The notes beneath the pieces were generated by a model that did no database searches, had not been told where the DNA came from, and saw only the letters and a program-made list of their open reading frames with translations. This document shows positions 14,205 to 26,455 of a DNA stretch of 64,000 nucleotides, one piece after another. The DNA comes from Aotearoamyces nothofagi. Lineage: Eukaryota > Ascomycota > Leotiomycetes > Leotiales > Tympanidaceae. The position numbers and the translations under genes were made by a program. Position 1 is the first letter of the stretch; every line of letters starts with the position of its first letter. The stretch spans positions 868,001 through 932,000 of the forward strand of contig JADDTR010000002.1 of NCBI GenBank assembly GCA_015345905.1. Direction: 5' to 3'.

Positions 14205-16435
14205 CTATATTTGATGTCCGAACTCAAACTCCCGCGAAAAATTTTGAGACATTGAGGCAAGGTCTACATCGTATCCTGAGCTTATGATTTCCATTCTCCT
14301 GAGAAAATCCTCCACGCTTTCTCTTTCCCCGGATTGCACACCCGTTTGCGGCCGATCCCAGCTCAGGCCTGCAAGACCAAAGTTGTCGACAGCGATCCTC
14401 GCCCTTTCAAAGAGCCCCAAACACGACGTATATGTTTCGCCGATGTTGTTACTCTCCCCACTCTTGGCTAGTACGGCTAGCAAGTCTAATAGCGGCTCAA
14501 TGTATTTGAGATCTGCTAATGCGAACGGATTCGAGGGATTCCAAAGAGTGTGCGTAAGGAGTATCGTTGTGGCTGAGACGAAAATGTGGAGACCGGACCT
14601 GCGATTGTCATTATGCCATACATGCTAGAACGATTGTGACGATGGCTAGAGGCGATGAGAATTAGGCTTACCAGACACATGTAAAGTTTCTGCGAGGAGT
14701 AGCTTGAAGTAATTTTATCACTTGCCGCGCCTCGCCAGGATAGGTGATCGGGGTCGGCATCTGAAATGCAAGTGGATCATCTGGTCCCTTAATCTCACAG
14801 TTTCCTGGCAACAAGGGCAAGGAACCATAGATAATAGCAAGGGAGTTGAAATACGTCAGTTGGAGTATGATGGGGTGTCGCAATGGGCCCGAGGTTGACA
14901 ATTCAAGTTCTGATCCAAAGAAATCCCGCAGAAAATCGATAGGAACAGTGGCCCTCCATGCTCGAAGCATCGACTCTAGCTCTCGAGCTGCGAGCCTACG
15001 TTCGCAGGGAGACTGTCTAGTAGCCTTTACAGAACATAGGCGGCTGTATATCTGACCTTGGATGAGTGCTAATCTGACACGGAAATTGAAGAAATCCATG
15101 TTATTCGACTCGCCAGGATGATTTAGAGTACTACAATTCTCAAAGGGAAACTCTACATCCATATTATCATCGTCTTGGGTCGGCGGCTGCCCCGTCTGTA
15201 AGCTGATATCTTTGTCAAGGGCATACGCGACCCAAAAGACCCTTTTACGTTCCTCGATTTCCGCTGCGCTAAGACCCGTATCTTGACATCGTCTATGTAG
15301 GCCTATTCTCTGAGCAAGTTTAATTGCGGACGAAGTCAACAAAGATGCTGGTCCTTGGTTTGGCGTTCCTTGTAATACCAATGCCATTCCAAGCAGCGCT
15401 TGCACAGACGCAAGCGTGGGATGCATCGTGACAAGCTGGTTACTAACTGCAAGAGCGTTTTGAAAAAATCCCCAAGCTTCAAGGTCTTCGTGTTTCTCTG
15501 AGGTTGTCGACTCTTCAAATCGGTGTGTAAGTGCTAAGACAACATTCAAGCACGCCCACCAGCCTAGATCGCTCATGTTGACGTCTAAGTGTTCAAATTT
15601 GTACAAGAAAGAAGCTTGGTCGAAAATAGGATACGCGGAATGGAAGCCGTTAAACGATTTTTTGATGAGTTTCAGCGCCTTGTCTCTTGGTGGGAGAGCT
15701 TGAACAATTTTTTTGGCGGATACGCTCTTAGCAGAAGTTAGATTCCAAGGTGAGGAAACCATTTGGCGGTCGGGTGAGGAGAAGGACGCTGGAGATCATC
15801 AGCTCAAGGAAGTCACACATGAAATAGAAACTTACTGTTTTCTAAAGGTGCCCCGAAGTCTGAACCCTGAGGAGACACTTCCGCCATTCTATAACCCGAA
15901 TCAAACGAGTCATCTTCGTGCATGTTCTGGACTGAGTAAGTTCCAGCTTGCAATCTATCAGAACTCGGCGTTTCCAATTCCATAGGCTCATTCCTCGACT
16001 CGACATCTGTCTCGCTCTGCTGGACTTTCACCACGCGCTTTAATTGTTCTTCCATCCATTTCAACCGTTTCTCTAGCTCCTCGACACGCTTATCCCTAGA
16101 ATGTATCAGTATGTGCTCGAGCAAACCCCTTGTTCTGCCGCCCACGGGACACCGAGACAGCTCACCTAACTGATCGCTTTGGCATGCGCTTGACACTAAT
16201 AGGAGTGAAGTGGCATCGAGTTTTATATTTTGTACATTGTACGCATACCTCTGTCGCCCCCGAGCCCACTTCGCAACGAATCTTCTTCTTGCGACATATA
16301 TCGCATGCCTAGGCCACGTGAGCACAACAGTTCAGCACCAGAGCGGCAAGCTGGGGAGACACATACTCGAGTAACGAGCGACATAGATCGCTCTTCCTTC
16401 CCCTTCCTCGATGCTAGGCTTATGATTTGCGACAT
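14205..16435 (-). CDS. Zn2Cys6 transcription factor with fungal_trans domain
   Basis: Complete zinc-cluster regulator, 660 aa in five exons: 16367-16435, 16166-16308, 15836-16095, 14672-15788 and 14205-14598. The zinc cluster is on exon 2 and starts directly after a 23-residue N terminus: CDICRKKKIRC, a nine-residue spacer, then CVQCTKYKTRC. A leucine-type coiled coil follows (DKRVEELEKRLKWMEEQLKR), the usual dimerisation element. The long fourth exon carries the middle homology region, with the signature IGLHRRCQDTGLSAAEIEERK-like stretch followed by RVFWVAYALDK. All introns are GT..AG with consistent phase. It may control the two adjacent SDR genes, as local regulators often do, but nothing in the sequence proves that. 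Confidence 0.9.
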
Positions 16436-17241
16436 TCCGGCAGAGTGTGGTCGGGAAACGATTGAACATGCAATAGACTGTCGGGTGTTAGCAACGCCCG
16501 GTGCAGCACATGTTGACTAATCTTGATAGGAACCCCGCACAAAGTGATTTCAAATCACATCAGCTAACTTAAAGTTGAACTACAGGTACCTACCTTGGTC
16601 TTATATTAGATATTTTAAAAAGTAAAAATATAAAGTCCAAGTTAATTTATTTTAATTTATACTAATTAAGGTTTATAAAACAACTATAATTACTCATAAA
16701 AAATAAATATAAATATAAAATAAATAAATATATTTATTTTCTCTTCAACTTTAAATACTAAAAGATCTTACTTAGACTAATATACTTGACAAGTAAGCTA
16801 GCTGTATAAGTAAGCTGGATATATTCTACCAAAACTACTACTTTTATATTAAATATCTCAACAACCAATTAAGATTAATAATCGTATAAAGTCTTGAACT
16901 TCCCTACTTGAGAAGCCCCTCCCTCAGCTCAAGAAATCAGCACTCTGCACTCTTTTCTCAGATCCGCTCATTCATCAGGTGAAACGTTTCTGGCATGGCT
17001 ACTATTACCCTGAATCATATTGAATTTTGGCAGCCCCCTTCAAAACCCTCATTCTACAACTGGTATATATCTCCAGTATAGCAAAATGATAGGCCTGCTA
17101 CTGCAACTAACTCTCGAAATTAGCTCGTGCTATAGTACCAAAATGCTAACCCATCACTTAAATAGAGCGAACTATCCAACTACTCAGTTATAGTAGCTTG
17201 AGGGTATAACTCTACATCCTAGCTAGTCCCTAATAGAGCTA
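16436..17241. other. intergenic, AT-rich block
   Basis: From about 16560 to 16900 the sequence is dominated by A and T (TAAATATAAATATAAAATAAAT-like runs), as expected for repeat-induced point mutation or long neutral decay. No gene or element end was recognised. Confidence 0.5.
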
Positions 17242-19062
17242 ATGCTCAAGGTACGATCCAAGAGAAATATCATAGGAAATAACTCATCCAATCTATTGTG
17301 CAAAAAAATAGACCACGCTTACGACCCCAAAACTTGCGACGGCGCAGCAGACAACGAATTAGCACCTACGGAAGATATCACATATCTGCCTTTGCGTAAA
17401 GAGGTTTCGGCAGAAGGACGCATCCTTCAGTATTCCGAGGAATGGACTCTCAACGCAAATGGAAGCAATTGCAGTTTGCCACAGCCTATATTAGCTGATA
17501 GTGTAGACGATAGCCAAGGCACTCGAGGTATGCCAGCTTCCCATCACTGTTACGCGCAATCCCCTAACAATACGCAGATAGTCCAACAATCCTTAAAGAT
17601 GACGAACTACACAGTCCTGAGGCAGACTCCGAAACCCCCTCCGGTCTAACCTCCGAGCAAGCTGATCCACCTCGTCGCGAAGCATGGTGGGATGTTGAGG
17701 ACAGGCGCTGGGTTGATGATGACCAGCGTCCACTTCCTCCGATAGAGCAGGAAGGCTTAGCTGGGTCATCACATATCAGCCTGCACGGCAAGGATGAAAA
17801 TGTACACGGCACATCAGAGGATCCCACACCCTGGCTTCAGTCTATGCTCTCAGGCGTGTAGTGGGGGGAACGAGCTAGCCCCCAACTACGTACCTGAGCC
17901 GTTGGACGAGGACGGTGACGACAACTCCTCTGACCTTATAAGGGACCTCCTACTGGCTTTCGAGCAGGAGAAGTTTGCGTCAGCTGCTGTACCCAGCTCT
18001 CTAGCTCATCGTCGCTCTACTAGGCCGTTGTAGAACCAAGGCAACAGTTACTTCCAGGCCGAAATCACTGGTACCAGAGCGGAAGAGCCGCCAGATGCCT
18101 CTCAAGTCAGGACCTTAGACGAGTGTAAGGAGAAGACTTTGGTAGCGCAACAAGAGGCAGAGGGAGAATGGGAGGAGCCGCCGCACGAGGGGGAGGAAGA
18201 AATAGTAAGATCAATGGAGGAGAGAGAGATGCAACGACAGCAGCAGCACAGAGAAGGGAGTGAGCTGGAAGGAGAGGATAAAGAGCTCGATGAGTTGGCT
18301 ATAGAGGAATGTTTCTATAATAGAGAGGAAGAGGATGACTCAGATAATTCTGAGGACGAGGACTATGATTGTGATTCTATCGACGAGGAAGACGAGGACA
18401 GACGGCCAGCAAAACAATAGAAACTACCCTCACCACTCAGCGATGAAGAAGGTCTTGAGGACCGCGGTCAGCAGAGCGCGAAGCCCGATGTCACACAATC
18501 CCGTCGCTCATTATCCACGGCCACTGAGAGGCCACGTGCAGCCCAAGACTGTGCGTACTCGTGCTCGAAATTCGACAGCTGGTGAGCAACTCTATACTCC
18601 ACACCCTTCCCGGAGCCCCTCTGCTACAACAAAGTCGGTGCCGGCAGCCAATACCAGGAATGGCCCCTTCGTGGCTTCCTCAAAAGAGTCAGGATCGGGA
18701 ATGACACGACTTTCAATCTTGAGTTTCATCTAGTCAGTACCGCGGAGCACCTTGAACTGTCGGCTCCGTGTGAAGCATTATGTAATAACGACCAACCATC
18801 AATACGGCCTCGAATACTTCACAGCACTATTGCATATTCCAAGACACACAATTCCCAGTCGATGCCTCCAAGAAAGCGCGCTCGATGGAAAACAGAGGGG
18901 GATACGACTTTGGTGAAGATGAAGGAGGAGAACTGCTCATGGGAAGAGATCTCTGCCGCCATACCTGCTCATTCACAGGGCTCGATCCAGGTACACTACT
19001 CCGCGAAATTCAGCAAGCACAGCAGTGCTGGCACCAGTTCGAGAAAACGTCAACGGCCATAG
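17242..19062 (+). pseudogene. degenerate Myb/SANT-type gene
   Basis: Coding-like segments follow one another on this strand but cannot be joined into one open gene. The first part (17242-17528, ending DSVDDSQGTR) joins across a good intron 17529-17578 (GTATGC..CTAACAATACGCAG) to a segment rich in Asp and Trp (REAWWDVEDRRWVDDDQR). Then the frame changes near 17860, and in-frame TAG codons follow at 18031 and 18418 inside an otherwise plausible acidic, Gln-rich protein (EEGEWEEPPHEGEEEIVRS; NSEDEDYDCDSIDEE). The last piece, 18862-19062, reads KRARWKTEGDTTLVKMKEEN then CSWEEISAAIP, a Myb/SANT-like helix set with two Trp. Some TAG codons could be old CAG codons, which would suit C-to-T decay. Function unknown; a multi-intron live gene is the alternative. 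Confidence 0.5.
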
Positions 19063-21049
19063 ATTGAGCACAGGTTGAAGCTTTAAGCAAGTATATATAT
19101 TGTTGGGCTCGTCACTATATACTATCCCCTCTGTAAACTGCACTTGAGACATGCTCTGAAACATGGCATAAATAACCTCTGTAATGGACCAGAACTTATA
19201 GAGTAGGAACTTGTAGCTGCTGTAGGCATACAACGATTTTCGAAGGACCTCTTGGAGCTGGTTTATCTTGGAGAGTTCTAGCGAACCCTGTGGCTTGCAG
19301 AGGGCACTGAGTAGGAGAATGCTTGGTTCGGAGCAGATGGAGAGGGTTTTGCTGTCTAACTGGTCTGTACAACGTCGTCCGCCGTTGAGAAGTAGTACTA
19401 CAACGAGAATGTAGTCGAGTGTATACAAATTCCTTTCCTATATTGGACCCCTCCTAAACCTGTTTTGTTCGTCCTGAATGCTCTGTAGAATCTTTCTATC
19501 TACTCGATACCAGAGCTGTAAGAGTTGTAGCAAACACTGCATTCTCTAGCTACCGAATTCAGCACTGTATATATCGATCCTATCATAACCCAATCTTACT
19601 ACTGTTCTGCCTAGTTGTTGAATGAGGTCGTTGGATATATCTAGTTGAGAAGCTAAAGAGAGGACTTATTCATTTGTTGGGAATATATTGTCTGGATACT
19701 ACTCGAGTATACTGATTGGTCAGTAAAACAGTACTAGTATAGGATGAATGACTACTTTATAGCTCAGGGTATTGGTATAACTATATAGTAGCACCAGAGA
19801 CCATCAAATCTGAAGTTATAGTTGTATATCTCTCTAGAGTTATTTAGACTCAAGATGGGCTCAGAGGACTATTTCGACATGTTTATATTGGCAAACAGGT
19901 TTCGGTCGAGCCGGTTGCTATACAACTACAGCTTTAAGGTTGCAGCCTAGCCCGAAATCATCGGTTTATACATTTCAGCTTTTATAAACAAGTCTGTACT
20001 CCTATATATTAGCTACCTTCTGTCTCCTCCTCTTCTAACCTCCCAACTTTAGAAACTCTTATAAGAAAAAAAAATAGACCTATTAGTAGAGGTAATACTA
20101 TTACCTATAAGAAATACTTGGTGTTACTAACTTGGGCTACATCTAGCTGACTACTGTATTGTAGAGTACAATCGCCAGCAGCATCTTACTATATACAATC
20201 ATCAGAACAGCAGTATTAGATAGTTATATCTACTCTTCTTTATCTCACCTCTATACTAATCCCAACAGTGGTTATTAAGCCAGTCATTCAATTCTAGGTT
20301 ATAGATAGTGACTTGGAGTCTATCTCTATAACCTAGTAGATTATATATAATCTACACCAAGGCCTATATAAAAAATATTGGTGTATATACAGCTGCTAAT
20401 ACATCATGTCGGATCTGTATACAAATGCTATAGTAAGTTACTATAAGGTAATATAAAGGTCTTAGCACTTATTAGATATATGAAATTCGAAGGAGGTATA
20501 TATATCCAAATCTATCTAATTTGCTTAAGTAACACCCTTTACACGACTTCTTCGATATTTACAAGTATATACCTTGAATCTCCAGCAGTGTCTATACTTA
20601 ATTAACTCAATTCATCGAATTACAACAAAGATTTACCTAGTAGTATACATTAAAGTACCGTATCGTATTGTAATTTACTGTATATTACAATAGCTTACAG
20701 TAACTTACTGTAAGGTACGGCGAGAATAACTGCAGTTATAGGATGCATGCAATTATAAGGACTATGCATATCCCAATCCATGTAATAGCGGGGCCGGAAG
20801 CCTCGCATGAAGGCTGGCGTGAAGGCTGGCGCTGTGTTGGAGAGAAGAGAAAATGATTGATGCACGGTCCAGTGTGCTCGTGGGAATTGGGGGGGATGAT
20901 ATAGCACTTAATTCAATCTCACAGAGGCTTTGTGTCTGTGCTTTGCTGACGCGTTTTCTATTTTACCTTTTCCTCAGAATAAATTCAGCTACCCCCTTGT
21001 AACTTAGCATGTTATTGGAGTCCCCCACTGCTGCAGCCGGTTCCAATGT
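19063..21049. other. long AT-rich, gene-poor stretch
   Basis: About 2 kb, strongly AT-rich from about 19430 to 20720, with many TATA-rich words. One 151-codon ORF on the minus strand (18973-19428) overlaps the decayed Myb gene and has no motif. A palindrome-like set (TTACAGTAACTTACTGTAA) lies near 20694-20712. It looks like decayed, possibly RIP-treated, sequence of unknown origin. Confidence 0.5.
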
Positions 21050-22904
21050 TCAATCTATTTCCTCATGATCCTGAAGAGGCCAGATTTTATCGAACTCCTT
21101 CCTCTGTTCTTCTGTATCGGCGCCTTCCGCCAGCTCATTTTTAATAAGTCTAGCCCTCGCTCTCGCATTCTCAAATTCCTCATTCAGCACCAAGCCGTCA
21201 ATGTTAATCCCAATGAAATTGCGCACATGCTGCATCTGCTCGTTAACGGTGTTCTGCTTGGCGTCCCTGTCGAGGCATTCCTCAACTTCCGCTGGGGAGT
21301 AGCGAACTGGGCAACTGTCTTCTGGAGATGCAATCTCGGACCACTGTACCATGGTCTTAATCAACTGTGCTTGGAGCGATGTATTATCACCTTCCCATGG
21401 CCGACTAGCAGTATCATAAAGCTGGCTCCTCAAAACAAGATTATACTTTCCCATTGCATGGAAGTGAGCCTTGTTGAGGTTACTGGTGTAGCCAAGGTAA
21501 AAGTAGTGCACTTGCCGTCGCCGGTATCGCTCCATCTCTACTTCCTTGTCACTGCTGGTCATGTTGGCGAAACCTTCCGCAAGCTCTGGACGCCGGAAAT
21601 TCTCGGAATCATCGTCACTGTAATTCTGGAAATGCTTCGGGATTTTGGCTTGTAAAAATATTGGAAGGATAGTTGCATGTTGTCAGTCGATGATGCCAGT
21701 GATGTCGCCAGAGTCGGAGATGAGGATATTGCTGGGTGAGAGGTCAGGGTGACGAATAGTAGGTACGTTCAGCTGCTCCACTTTCGGAACGAGGTGAGGA
21801 GCAACCTTCAGGTAGTCTAATAGATGACGAATCTGTACCTGTGGATCTACCTTTTGGCGATTATAGAACTCCCTGTAAAATGGTTCCCGCGGATACCGCT
21901 TCTCGCCGAATCTCTGGAGCCATAGGATCTCCCTCTCACCAACTGCTTTCAACACCTCTTCGCTACTCTTCCCTGAAATTAACTTGATTAGCTAGCTTAG
22001 GATCATACAGGTAAGGGCGCTTACAAGGTCCGCGATTGGTAGCGAGCTCATTTCGCTTTTGATACCACCAGAGATACTCGGTCGAGGGTCCAATGCAGAA
22101 TTTGCCTATATCTTTGAGGCTGTTGTCTTCGGGCATATCCACGCTCATGACATCAGGATCCAAGGAATTTTTGAAAAAAAGACTACCACTAGCAGGAAAC
22201 CGAATGCCAAACAGAAGCCTTTCTAAATCCACAATCTTTTCAACAACCGCCATCCTTTCTTTCAATGTCATAGTATACCATGTATCCGCTAGCTCCCTCC
22301 CTGAAACTCGCTCCATGATGATATATTCAGACCCAAGTGGATTAGAAGCTGATGAGCTCCAGTCGAGGATCTTGGGAATTGGAATGCCATGTATACGTAG
22401 AAACTCCATCGTGGCAACCTCGCTAGCGACGCCGTATTTGCGAGGAATAGTACAAGGATATGGGAGGCGTGCGATGACCTTCAACCCATTGTGGAAAGTT
22501 GCTTCAAAGATACGGTATGAACCACCCTCTGCGATCTTTGTGACGAGAGCAATATCGGTACGTAGGAGCCCGACAGATTTGGCAACAAGGTGACACAGCT
22601 CGTTTATATTGAAGAAGAGTCGTCTCTCTGAAAGGCGCAGATGTTCATTGTAACCGAGGACACGTGTACGAATTAGCGAAAGTGAAAGATCAACTAACAT
22701 CTGGTCGGTTTTATAGACTTACAGCCACCTACCGGATGTATAGTTGAAGAATGAGTTAGTAGCGTCATTGATCTTAGCCGTCCCTTTCTGACACCTTTCC
22801 ATGCTGAATTTCCGCGACTGGACTGCCACTAAAACTCGCATATCTCTATCGCAAGGCATGCAGATGGAGCGGCGAGCTTTTCGGAAAAGACTATCTCTTT
22901 GCAT
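21050..22904 (-). pseudogene. AIM9-like / aminoglycoside-phosphotransferase-fold kinase, inactivated
   Basis: Three exons: 22723-22904, 22025-22653 and 21050-21972, 578 codons in one consistent frame. Family signatures are clear: FFNYTSGRW near the N terminus, RLSERRLFFNINEL, the nucleotide-binding start AEGGSYRIFEATF, SEYIIMERVSGRELAD, and the catalytic loop HPDLSPSNILI. Two lesions are seen. The conserved Trp after GDITGIID is a TGA stop (21683-21685), after which the frame continues for about 210 codons of family-like sequence. The first intron (22654-22722) has a normal donor and branch site but ends in GG instead of AG; the only nearer AG would make a 29-nt intron and insert foreign residues. 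Intact members are mitochondrial-inheritance-type or small-molecule kinases. A sequencing error could explain one lesion, hardly both. Confidence 0.8.
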
Positions 22905-23143
22905 TATAAACAAAAAAAGTTAGGGTTATCTCAAACCTCAAAACATAGATCGTTGGATCAGCAGCGCGGTAGCGCTTCGTGCTTTTAAAGGAGTCTCTTA
23001 TCACCTCCTTATCTATGCGGGGCAGGGAACCGACCGGTATCACAGGAGACTCTCGACGTGGCATGTTACGTTGAATAAGATAAATCCGCCACTCTTCTTC
23101 TTACTTGTTCATTTATATTGGCATTCTACAGTATTCTTAAAAT

Positions 23144-24985
23144 ATGACACCAGTAACAAAAGAGTCGCGAATAATCATTGTTGGCGCTGGGGTCTTTGGT
23201 CTATCAACGTGAGTTCCCCAATCTACAACACATCCTACTATCGCCTTCCTCCCGTCCCAGTCCCCACCGCCCACATCATAGAATCCTGAGCCGACATTGC
23301 ACAGTGCCCTCTGGCTCGCCCGCACCGGACACGCCAACGTCACCATCTATGACTATCAACCCTACACCCACAACCGCTACCGCGACCAGACCGACGGCGC
23401 CTCGGCCGACATCAACAAAGTCATCCGCTTCAGCTACGGATCGGAAACCGAATACCAGAACCTCGCCTACGAAGCCTCGTCCATCTGGGACGAGTGGAAT
23501 GCCGAGCTCGCAGGCTTCCCGGATGACACGGAGAGGAAATTGCCGAACGGCTTGAGACCTGGCGACAAGTTGTGGTTCAATGCCGGCCTGCTTAGGATGG
23601 GTGTCGACGAGGGGATTTCGGAGTTTGAACGGGAGACGCTGCGGAGCATGGAGACGACGCCTGGGCTGAGAGAGGGGCAGTTCGTAGCTGGTGACGAAGA
23701 CGGTATGTTGATTATTTCCCTCCTTTAAGAACATCCTATAAACAGGTGCAATCTTATTCACTCCCTCCCCCTCCCCCACCAGACGAGCGCCGCGCCGCAA
23801 AGCTAGGATGGTCTAAAAAGCTCGATCCGATGGGTCTCGGAGCCCGCAACCTGGCAGTCTCGAGCGTCCTCGACTCGACCGCGGGGTTCGTGCTGGCAGA
23901 CAAGTCCTGTCTCTGGGCGCTGCACCTCGCGCAGCGCGCCGGCGTCAGACTGGTCCTCGACGCGTCCAGGGGGAAGCTGCAGCGGCTGCTCAGTCCGGAC
24001 GGCAAGGCCGTCGCGGGCATCGAGACGGCAGACGGGGAAACCCACCTGGCGGATCTGGTCATCGTCGCATGCGGCGCGTGGACGCCGTCGGTCGTCCCCG
24101 AAGCAGCAGAGACCATCGAGGCCACGGCCGGCTCGGTTGTCACGGTCACGATCCCGCGCTCGGAGACGAAGCTCTGGCACCGTTTCAGCCCCGAGAACAT
24201 GCCGGTCTTCGCGTGGGGGATGAGGGAGGGGAAGGGGGTCTACGGCTTCCCGAGGACCGAGGAGGGGATCGTGAAGTTTGGGTTTCGTGCTACCAAGTAT
24301 GCAGATGTGCTTCTTTTTCTTCCTTCTCTTCCTTTTCGGAAGTCGTCTGGGTTCTTTTGAGGCTTCTGAGAGGTATTATATCCGGAAACATGCTTGCTAA
24401 CTGGGAGCTTGTGGCGCACAGATGGACGAATTACGATGATGTAAACGGGAAGCAGCTTTCCGTGCCGAAAACTGCCTTTACGGCCATCAGAGAGACGAAC
24501 ATCCCGCTGACGGCTCTCAACGCCGTCAAAGGTACGGTCCCTGCCCCTCCTCTTATCGCCAGACAAAGAGGGAAGAAGAAGAAGAAGAAGAAGAAGAAAA
24601 AACACTAATACTAAAACACGCAGAATTCATCTCGACCTTCGTGCCCTCCCTGCAGCCGCTCGGGATCTCGTCCACGCGGCTCTGCTGGTACACCGACTCG
24701 ATCGACGACTCCTTCCTGGTCGACTTCGTGCCCGCGCGGCCCGGCCTCTTCGTCTGCTCCGGCGGCTCCGGGCACGGCTTCAAGTTCCTGCCCGTCCTCG
24801 GCCGCGAGGTCGTCCGGATCCTGGGCGGGCAGAGCACGGCGTTCGCGCGCCGGTGGAGGTGGAGGCGGCCGGCGGCCGGCGAGGGGAGGAACGGGCTGGC
24901 GGAGGGGAGCGCGGGCTGCAGGGTCCTGGAGAGGCAGGCTATGGCCGGAGAGCGGGACTGGGGGTTTGAGGATGTGGCGGGGTAG
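23144..24985 (+). CDS. FAD-dependent amine oxidoreductase (amadoriase / sarcosine-oxidase / pipecolate-oxidase family)
   Basis: Flavoenzyme of the DAO fold that oxidises the C-N bond of secondary amines such as N-methyl, fructosyl or cyclic amino acids, releasing H2O2. Five exons: 23144-23208, 23305-23702, 23783-24296, 24422-24531 and 24624-24985, 482 aa, phases consistent. The dinucleotide motif is IIIVGAGVFGLST, split by intron 1. DGASADINKVIRFSYGS matches the fungal amadoriase branch. CWYTDSIDDSF carries the Cys (about residue 383) to which FAD is covalently bound in this family, and GGSGHGFKFLPVLG is the C-terminal flavin loop. No signal peptide or peroxisomal C-terminal tripeptide is seen. 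Third positions are rich in G/C. Substrate cannot be fixed from sequence. Confidence 0.88.
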
Positions 24986-26455
24986 GTGGCGAGGCGGAGA
25001 TCCGGCCATCTTTTTGCTGTGCTCTGTACTCCTTGTCGTGGAGGCTCCAGTGGGATATATAGAGGGGACCAAGTAGAAGTCGCAGCTTGAGATCTACCCC
25101 GGATCTAGCATAGTAGAAGCATATTACCAAGAGACAATCCAGCCTCTCCAGCTCCATCCCCGTCTCTCACTTCTTCCTCACAACATTATCCTCAGCACTC
25201 TACAGACCATCCTTCATATATAACCAACCATCCACCCACCATAAAAACCCCCCTCCCTCCAGAACTACACATCTCCCTCCCATCTCCCGCCAGCAGAACA
25301 GAGCCTCATCAATTTTTTTTTTCTTTTGCACCCGTCATCACCCCTATCTGCGCTCCTCCTCCTCTTCCTCCTCTCCCTCCTAATAACCCTAAGTATCTAT
25401 ATCTCTCTTTCTTCATTCTCTCTATCTAAACTCTCCTTCTGCAACCAGTCTTTCCTGCAGCCTCTTAAAATCCAAGCGAAAGCCTCTATTTCCCCTTCTT
25501 ATATCTCTCTCTCTCTCTCTCTCTCTCTAGATCCTCTACTACCCAAGTATCTATCTCTCTCTCTAGATCCTCTACTACCCAAGTATCTCTCTATCTCTCT
25601 CTTCCTCTATTCTATCCATCCAAAACTCCCCTTCTAGCAAGACACTCTTTTCTCCAGCCTCTAAAGATTAGTCAAATCCAAGCTGAAGCTTCCAGTTTTC
25701 TAGACGGGTATGAGGCTTTGTTTCAGGGATATGTTTTATGATAACCAGGTCGGTTTGGAGAGTGGGATAGTGTTGGTAGACTGTATTCGGGTTGGGAGTG
25801 TTCGATGATACTTTGGAGATCAAGCATATGGTAGCTATAATAATCTGTAGACCATTTATCAATTGCTTCAAGCTGAGTATTTGTTATTTTCCTAGGCAAA
25901 CTACTTTGCAGTTTTCTAGTCTCGGCGTCAGCTGGCGCGGCGGTTCGGCACCCGGTCCGCTTATTTACACTGGGTGGGTGTCGTCGCTCGCGTATGGGTC
26001 AGCAAGATCACGCATTTCTAGCCGGCTGGGAAGGAAACTAGTTTTGCGCAAGTCGTTTCAATTGGATACAAGGTACAAATGACTGTGTTGGGAGAAGTGC
26101 TCAAGGTACATGAGAGGCCATCTTAACAACGTCTCCATCCCAGCTTCCATCGTTGTTCCCGTCCTCGTCCTCGTCTCCGTCCCCGTCCAGATACTACTTC
26201 AACCCCAAGCCCCCGTCATAAATCGTATAATAGAAAGCAAAGCAACAGCGTCATCTAAGAACACCTTTCCACCTTTCCACTATCAATCCGTGAATCCATC
26301 CATTCGTCCGTCTAAATAACCCTAACCCTAGACGTCACCGAACAGAAGACTAAGAGAGATAGAGGAGAGAGGATAGAAGTAAAGGGTATCAAAAGGCCCA
26401 TCAACTCAAAATATCCAAAACGCCCCCCAAGATGCTTATAAAGGAATGTACCAGA
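24986..26455. other. convergent intergenic region, pyrimidine-rich
   Basis: About 1.5 kb between two convergent genes. 25200-25660 is mainly C/T (TCTC and CTCC runs, listed separately). Two copies of a telomere-like CCTAA unit occur at 26323-26333. No gene recognised; the ORFs are low-complexity. Confidence 0.5.
25503..25608. repeat. CT microsatellite with a 35-bp tandem unit
   Basis: A (CT)n run leads into CTAGATCCTCTACTACCCAA at 25528, repeated at 25563, followed by further CT-rich sequence. Confidence 0.85.

Noticed and set aside
18973-19428. 151-codon minus-strand ORF
   Set aside because: Overlaps the decayed Myb gene on the other strand, no motif, odd composition.
19430-20720. Transposon in the AT-rich stretch
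   Set aside because: No coding remains, terminal repeats or target duplications that I can identify; kept as AT-rich sequence of unknown origin.
22694-22722. 29-nt intron alternative for exon 1 of the kinase gene
   Set aside because: It keeps the frame but is shorter than any credible fungal intron and inserts 13 residues not expected in the family.
26321-26334. Two CCCTAA units (interstitial telomere)
   Set aside because: Too short to mean anything; normal genes lie on both sides.
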